Shown here piece by piece: positions 48,643-52,889 of a DNA stretch of 52,889 nucleotides. Under the pieces are notes generated by a model, which was not told where the DNA came from, did not search any database, and saw only the letters and a list, made by a program, of their open reading frames with translations. The stretch's first letter is position 1. The number at the start of each line of letters is the position of its first letter. The stretch comes from an uncultured Methanomassiliicoccales archaeon (GTDB lineage: Archaea > Thermoplasmatota > Thermoplasmata > Methanomassiliicoccales > Methanomethylophilaceae). The position numbers and the translations under genes are program-made. The stretch lies in contig CASEZY010000015.1 of the NCBI GenBank assembly GCA_949292635.1, forward strand, positions 1 to 52,889, written 5' to 3'.

Positions 48643-49404
48643 TCACCCCGTATGGTTCGGGCAGCCGGGATCGATGTCCGCGGCCACTGTGAACGAATCG
48701 CATAGGGTTCCGTCGTAATAAGAAATGTTCGAGATGCAGAGCTCCGGATGACCGGAGGCGATCTTCATGGCCTCCCTGACCTGCATGGCCGCGATGACGG
48801 CGGTGGTGGTGATGTCCGAGGCCATCCTCGGCACGTACACGGTACCGCCGCCGGTGCAGCTGAACCTGCGCTCCGCCTCCCGGACATGGCTACGGTTCAT
48901 GGCGCATTGGAGGCAAGGACCTCCTGGAAGGACGGTCTGCACCTTACCGCGCATGCCGTCGGTGCCGCCGTCCACATACGGTATGCGGTAGAAACAGCAG
49001 TGGGAGTTCACATGCAGCCGGGCGGCGATGTTGTCCAAACATCCCAGGACGATGTCGTAGTCCCATGAATCCAATTCCTGCACACCGCCCTCGATGGCCC
49101 GCACGTCCGCCTTCGGATCCAACGTACCTGCACGCTCCGCCACCAGGACGCTCTTGGAAAGACCTCTGTCGTCTGCGGAGAAGAACAGGCAGCGGCTCAG
49201 GTTCGACATGTCCACGGTGTCCATATCGATCACGTCGATCCTGCGGAACCCGGAGAGCACCAGGTTCTTGACCGCCTCATTGCCCAGCGCTCCCGCACCC
49301 ACAACCAGGACCCTGACGGAACGGATGCGGTCCATGTCCACCCATTCTATCCGCTTCTGACGGTCGTGACGGTCACCGTCGGCCTGCCCGATGCTGCGGT
49401 CCAT
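48643..49404 (-). CDS. E1-like activating enzyme (ThiF/MoeB/UBA fold)
   Basis: 253 residues. The Rossmann ATP motif is GAGALG (36-41). IDMDTVDMSNLSRCLFF holds the acidic Mg/ATP residues and the SNLSR arginine (R71). GCLDN (121-125) and the zinc Cys pair CLQC (164-167) follow; CPNH at the C-terminus (248-251) may complete the zinc site. Cys183 (RFSCTGGG) is a candidate thioester Cys. It is a compact single-fold enzyme without a separate ubiquitin-fold domain. First gene of the operon; a TATA-like box (TTATTTATT) about 25 bases upstream makes a leaderless start at ATG 49404 likely. Confidence 0.9.
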   Translation of the reverse strand: MDRSIGQADGDRHDRQKRIEWVDMDRIRSVRVLVVGAGALGNEAVKNLVLSGFRRIDVIDMDTVDMSNLSRCLFFSADDRGLSKSVLVAERAGTLDPKADVRAIEGGVQELDSWDYDIVLGCLDNIAARLHVNSHCCFYRIPYVDGGTDGMRGKVQTVLPGGPCLQCAMNRSHVREAERRFSCTGGGTVYVPRMASDITTTAVIAAMQVREAMKIASGHPELCISNISYYDGTLCDSFTVAADIDPGCPNHTG

Positions 49405-49423
49405 GCCGTTCGGATGATGTCAG

Positions 49424-49436
49424 GCAATAAATAACC
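49424..49436. promoter_or_regulatory. Shared AT box between the E1 and DUF2116-like genes
   Basis: CAATAAATAACC lies about 20-30 bases before both ATG 49404 (minus) and ATG 49456 (plus). One AT-rich box could serve both directions, or two overlapping TATA boxes may be present. Both genes would be leaderless. Confidence 0.45.
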
Positions 49437-49455
49437 GCATCAGGATACTCGGGGC

Positions 49456-49656
49456 ATGGCGGTAGTCAGGCTGCCCGATCATTCCCACTGCGAGTTCTGC
49501 GGGGACCCCATACCCTTCGGAGAGGTCTACTGCGACGAGAAGTGCAGGAAGGGTGCCGAAGAGGCGACGAAGAAGGACAAGTGGAAGGACGTCGCATTCT
49601 ACGGCGTGGTGGCCGTGGCGATCCTTATCTTGGTCTACGGCGCCATCTTCAGGTGA
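49456..49656 (+). CDS. DUF2116-like zinc-ribbon protein with C-terminal TM helix
   Basis: 66 residues. HCEFCGDPIPFGEVYCDEKCRKGAEE holds four Cys of a treble-clef or zinc-ribbon, and a C-terminal transmembrane helix (FYGVVAVAILILVYGAIF) follows. Common in archaea with unknown role. It is divergent from the ubiquitin-like operon and shares its promoter region. Its last 22 bases overlap folP from the other strand. Confidence 0.82.
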   Translation: MAVVRLPDHSHCEFCGDPIPFGEVYCDEKCRKGAEEATKKDKWKDVAFYGVVAVAILILVYGAIFR

Positions 49657-50399
49657 ATCTCCATTATGGCTTCGGTGCCGTGCACCCGCACCATATCCGC
49701 GCCCGCGTTCAGAGCACGCAGGCTGGCAAGGACGGTGGCCTCCTCGGGATCAATGCCGGGATAAAGATGTGCCAGCACCCTCTTCCTTGACACGCCGATA
49801 AGCACCGGGCATCCGAACGAGAACTCGGATGCCGAATCCATCAGGCGCACGTTGTCGTCCATGGTCTTCCCGAATCCCACCCCGGGATCCAGGATGATAC
49901 AATCCTTCTTCACGCCCGCGTCCAAGGCATGTGCCAGCCTCTCCTCGAGGAAGTCGCGGACGACGACGACCGCATCCCCTTCCACCGGGCGGTGCAAATC
50001 CGGATACGATCCGCCGGAGTGCGCTATGATCAGCCCGCAGCCGGTCTCGGCGGCCAGTTCGGCCATCCCCGGAGCCAAGATGCCGTTCATGTCGTTGATC
50101 ACATCCGCTCCAGCGTCCAAGGCGGCCCGTGCCGCTTCCGGCTTCACCGTGTCGACCGATATCGAAGCGTCGGTGACGTCCCTGATCGCCTCTATGGCGG
50201 GGACCAGACGGCGTATCTCCTCGTCCACCGGTACGGGAACGAAGTTGGGGCGGGTGGATTCCGCCCCGATGTCGAGGACGGAGGCTCCCGCCTCCACAAG
50301 TGCCAGCGCCTGGCGCGCCGCTTCTTTCGGGTCGGTGAACCGTCCGCCGTCGGAGAAGGAATCGGGGGTGACGTTGATCACCCCCATGATGGCTTTCAA
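49635..50399 (-). CDS. folP: Dihydropteroate synthase family protein
   Basis: 254 residues from TTG 50399 (TTGA overlap with the upstream stop), or 250 from ATG 50387. MGVINVTPDSFSDGG, VLDIGAESTRPN and LDPGVGFGKT are the signature motifs. It would join a pterin diphosphate to p-aminobenzoate or a related aryl compound. In methanogens with methanopterin, homologues may use another substrate, so folate synthesis should not be assumed. Confidence 0.93.
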   Translation of the reverse strand: MKAIMGVINVTPDSFSDGGRFTDPKEAARQALALVEAGASVLDIGAESTRPNFVPVPVDEEIRRLVPAIEAIRDVTDASISVDTVKPEAARAALDAGADVINDMNGILAPGMAELAAETGCGLIIAHSGGSYPDLHRPVEGDAVVVVRDFLEERLAHALDAGVKKDCIILDPGVGFGKTMDDNVRLMDSASEFSFGCPVLIGVSRKRVLAHLYPGIDPEEATVLASLRALNAGADMVRVHGTEAIMEIHLKMAP

Positions 50400-51493
50400 A
50401 GGAGATCGTCCACCAGTTCCATCAGGTCGACCACTTTCTTGTCCTTCCTGTCGCCCAGACCGAGGGTCAAGTTGCTGACGCAGAAGGGGCAGGTGGTGAT
50501 GATATAGTCGGCGAAGTCCGCCTCGTCGATCCTGGTCTTGGCGATGGCCTCGGACTCTTTGGGGTACGCGGACCTTACTCCTCCGCCTCCGCCGCAGCAG
50601 TGCGCCACGGAGCGGTTGAACTCCATCTCCCTGAACTCCAGGCCGGGGATCCTGGCGATGATGCTCCTGGGCTCCTCGTAGACTCCCGCGTGCCTTCCCA
50701 GGTGGCAGGGGTCGTGGTAGGTGGCCACGCCGCTCATGGGCTTGAGCTCGAACTTCTGTTCCGCCAGGAACTCGGTCATGTGCAGCACCCTGAAGGGCAC
50801 GTCCACGTGCTTGGGGTACTCCTTCTTGAACATCCTGTAGCATCCGGCGCAGGAGAGCACCAGGGTCTCCACGCCCAGTGACCTGATGGCGTCCACGTTC
50901 CTCTTCATGAGGGCCACGATGTCCTTCTCGTCCCAGCCGATCCTCTGCATGACAGACCCACAGCAGACCTCGTCCACGGTGGTGAAGTCCACGCCCAGCT
51001 TCTTCAGGATGGAAAGCGAGGCCTGGGAGGTCTTCTTGGAGCGGTAGGTGGCGGTGCATCCGGCGAAGTATCCCACCTTGGCCTTCTTGGGCTGGATGCC
51101 CAGGGTCTCGACGACGGACTTCTCCTCGCCGAAGGGGTTGTTGTACTTCAGCACGTTCTCGCAGACGGCCTTATGCTTGGGCAGGATGTGGCCCGCCTTC
51201 ACCAGGTCGGCGCGGCAGAGCTCGATGATGTCCACGATCTTGACCTTGGATGGGCAGCGGCGCTCGCAGTCCGCGCAGGTGGTGCAGGTGTACATGTTCT
51301 CCACCACCGAGTCGTCCGGCTGCAGGTCCCCGGTCAACAGACCGTAGGACAGGATGATACGACCTCTGGAAAGGGCCGAATCCCAGCCGATCGCCTTGAA
51401 CGAAGGGCACACACTCTTGCAGAACCCGCACATGGTGCAGACATTGACCGCGTTCCTCACGGCCTCCAGGTTGACTGTCTCGAATCCGCTCAT
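50396..51493 (-). CDS. HdrD/GlpC-like iron-sulfur protein with two CCG domains
   Basis: 365 residues. Two [4Fe-4S] motifs lie at C19-x2-C22-x2-C25-x3-C29 and C70-x2-C73-x2-C76-x3-C80. Two CCG domains follow: GCTATYRSKK...VDEVCCGS and HDPCHLGRHAG...VAHCCGGGGG. HdrD reduces heterodisulfide in methanogens with methanophenazine, and related proteins work with lactate or glycolate dehydrogenases. The next gene upstream is larA, so a lactate-linked role is possible. ATG 51493 has GGAGTGAG upstream. Confidence 0.86.
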   Translation of the reverse strand: MSGFETVNLEAVRNAVNVCTMCGFCKSVCPSFKAIGWDSALSRGRIILSYGLLTGDLQPDDSVVENMYTCTTCADCERRCPSKVKIVDIIELCRADLVKAGHILPKHKAVCENVLKYNNPFGEEKSVVETLGIQPKKAKVGYFAGCTATYRSKKTSQASLSILKKLGVDFTTVDEVCCGSVMQRIGWDEKDIVALMKRNVDAIRSLGVETLVLSCAGCYRMFKKEYPKHVDVPFRVLHMTEFLAEQKFELKPMSGVATYHDPCHLGRHAGVYEEPRSIIARIPGLEFREMEFNRSVAHCCGGGGGVRSAYPKESEAIAKTRIDEADFADYIITTCPFCVSNLTLGLGDRKDKKVVDLMELVDDLL

Positions 51494-51494
51494 C

Positions 51495-52736
51495 TCACTC
51501 CACCTTCGGTATCGTAACGCTCCCGTCGGACAGGACGATGATCCTCGCATCGGGGTTCTCGTCCAGCATCCTCTTGACCGCATCGCCCACGGACGGGAAC
51601 GGGGTGATGTTGGCCGCGGAGATTATCTCCGGGTCCAGGTCGGTGACCGCCCAGATGTCCGCCCAAACGGCAATCTCCGCCATCTTCGCGGCCTTGTGAT
51701 ATCCGAGCTTGTACTCCAGCTTCAGATTCTCCAGCACCTGCTTCGGATCCTTCGAGGAGGACAGCTGCTGCAGGAATGTATCGTGACCGATGCCCTCGCG
51801 GCACTTGGACACCATGAGGATCCTTCCGCCCTCTTTTAGTGCCCACTTGCCGTTGTCCAGGGCCTTCTGCGACTGGTAGAGGTCCACATCCATGGGATAC
51901 GGGGCCACGGAGATCACCATGTCCGCCTTCTCCGGGACGGGGACGCAGAACACGCCGTTCGCCCACTCCACCGCCTGCGCGAACGCTTTGTTCAGATCGC
52001 CGGCGGCGGCCTTGTAGATCTCCTGGTGCCTGTCCAGCACCAGCTGGATGGAGAAGATCTTCTTCCCCTTCACCTGGGCCAGGGCATCCATCATGTCCTC
52101 GTGGACCGGGTTGCCCTCCAGCACCAGGGACTGGGCCTCCATGTTCATGGCCAGTTTGTGGTTAGCCTCGATGGTCTTGAACGACGCCACTCCGGGGAGG
52201 AAGGACTTCCTGCCGCCGGTGTATCCGGCGAAGTAGTGGGGCTCCACGCTGGTGATGATGACCAGCCTGTCCGCGTCCACGGCGATCTTGTTAACCTCCA
52301 TGGGGGTGCCGTTCTTGGACTCGCCAAGGTAGACGCACTCGGACTTCTTGGCGTTGTGGCAGACGATCCTGTCCTTCAACTCCTGATAGTGGGAGCCGAA
52401 GACGAAGTCGTACTCCTCCGGGGTCATGTCCCGGTGGTTGCCGGTGGCGATCAGGTATCTGGCTCTGCGCAGGTCCATCCTGGATGCGAGCACGTCCAGG
52501 ACCTTGGCGGTGGGGGTGGGCCTGGTGCCGTCGTTCACGATGAAGACGATGTCCTCTCCTCCCTCCAGGAACTCCTCGAGGGAGCCGCATCCGATGGGGT
52601 TGTCCACAGCAGCGCCCAGCACTTGGAAGGGGTCGCCGATAGGGACGTCGGTGGGCGCGAACACACCGACCAGGTTCCTCTCGGGGATCTCTACCTTCTG
52701 TACACCGTCACGGCCGTACCTGATGTCCACGTTCAT
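51495..52736 (-). CDS. larA: Lactate racemase-like protein (LarA/DUF2088)
   Basis: 413 residues. VNDGTRPTPT, ATGNHRDMTPEEY (His-rich) and HYFAGYTGGRKSFLPGVASF are the LarA family motifs around the nickel-pincer cofactor site. No larB, larC or larE is present in the window, so the cofactor source is unknown. ATG 52736 fits a TATA box (CTAAATATG, 52763-52771) about 30 bases upstream. The HdrD-like gene follows after one base. Confidence 0.83.
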   Translation of the reverse strand: MNVDIRYGRDGVQKVEIPERNLVGVFAPTDVPIGDPFQVLGAAVDNPIGCGSLEEFLEGGEDIVFIVNDGTRPTPTAKVLDVLASRMDLRRARYLIATGNHRDMTPEEYDFVFGSHYQELKDRIVCHNAKKSECVYLGESKNGTPMEVNKIAVDADRLVIITSVEPHYFAGYTGGRKSFLPGVASFKTIEANHKLAMNMEAQSLVLEGNPVHEDMMDALAQVKGKKIFSIQLVLDRHQEIYKAAAGDLNKAFAQAVEWANGVFCVPVPEKADMVISVAPYPMDVDLYQSQKALDNGKWALKEGGRILMVSKCREGIGHDTFLQQLSSSKDPKQVLENLKLEYKLGYHKAAKMAEIAVWADIWAVTDLDPEIISAANITPFPSVGDAVKRMLDENPDARIIVLSDGSVTIPKVE

Positions 52737-52889
52737 GTTAACCGACGCATAATCCCGGCCTGCATATTTAGGGATTATCTGCGCGTGCGTGGGCTTTGTC
52801 GAATAAATAATTCCGAGGCTTTGTGGACCGGATGCGGACGACCGAGGGGGGATCTCCGCGCGTTTTTATTTTAATATTTAATTATAATT
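52737..52889. other. AT-rich end region upstream of larA
   Basis: Holds the larA promoter. A further AATAAATAATT near 52805 may be a TATA box for a gene beyond the window. A T- and A-rich tail runs to the edge. No gene seen. Confidence 0.35.

Overview
The window is archaeal and most likely comes from a GC-rich methanogen of the Thermoplasmata, probably Methanomassiliicoccales. The evidence is an HdrA/MvhD electron-bifurcation pair, an F420H2-oxidase-type flavoprotein (FprA), an HdrD-like CCG protein, archaeal ribosomal and RNA-polymerase genes in archaeal order, and many leaderless genes with a TATA box about 25 bases before the start codon. Species assignment is inference; no rRNA is present.

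Layout. 1-3.6 kb: hdrA-mvhD (minus). 3.9-12 kb: a RING-like membrane zinc protein, then the archaeal exosome/proteasome superoperon (pop5, psmA, SBDS, rrp4, rrp41, rrp42, L37Ae, rpoP, pcc1, prefoldin beta, DHH phosphoesterase), interrupted by an opposite-strand Fic gene. 12-20.7 kb: housekeeping and transport genes (tyrS, hpt, TctA-like permease, YqaJ-like nuclease, fprA, a zincin, an MFS exporter, dapB). 20.7-23.6 kb: two divergent archaeal P-loop ATPases (DUF4143 and DUF234 types).

23.8-44.1 kb: an integrated element of about 20 kb. It lies between an intact tRNA-Pro(GGG) gene and a 14-bp copy of the tRNA 3' end. It carries a frameshifted tyrosine integrase, a replication helicase-like ATPase, GTGAAC repeats near both ends, and a tandemly duplicated PIN / structured RNA / ribbon-helix-helix / small-protein module. 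It also has a string of tiny overlapping ORFs, a GHKL ATPase-nuclease (probable defence cargo), a second candidate ncRNA, two DUF3800-like paralogues, a P-loop ATPase, multi-TM proteins and large secreted Ig/PKD/InlB-type proteins. The last group looks like a virion or cell-surface module.

44-52.9 kb: tRNA-Pro, rpoN-rps9-rpl13-rpl18e, a TIM-barrel protein plus hxlB, and a compact operon encoding a ubiquitin-like conjugation system: an E1-like enzyme, a ubiquitin-like protein with Gly-Gly, an E2 with HPN and the active-site Cys, and a JAMM deconjugase. Then come a DUF2116-like zinc/TM protein, folP, the HdrD-like protein and larA.

Three observations stand out. First, the E1/Ubl/E2/JAMM operon in a probable methanogen, with a RING-like candidate partner and the proteasome alpha gene in the same window. 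Second, a 177-nt RNA in two copies, each with its own TATA box, an H-type pseudoknot, a GNRA hairpin and a covarying hairpin, next to a PIN ribonuclease. Third, the tRNA-borne element itself, whose secreted proteins share a conserved C-terminal tail.
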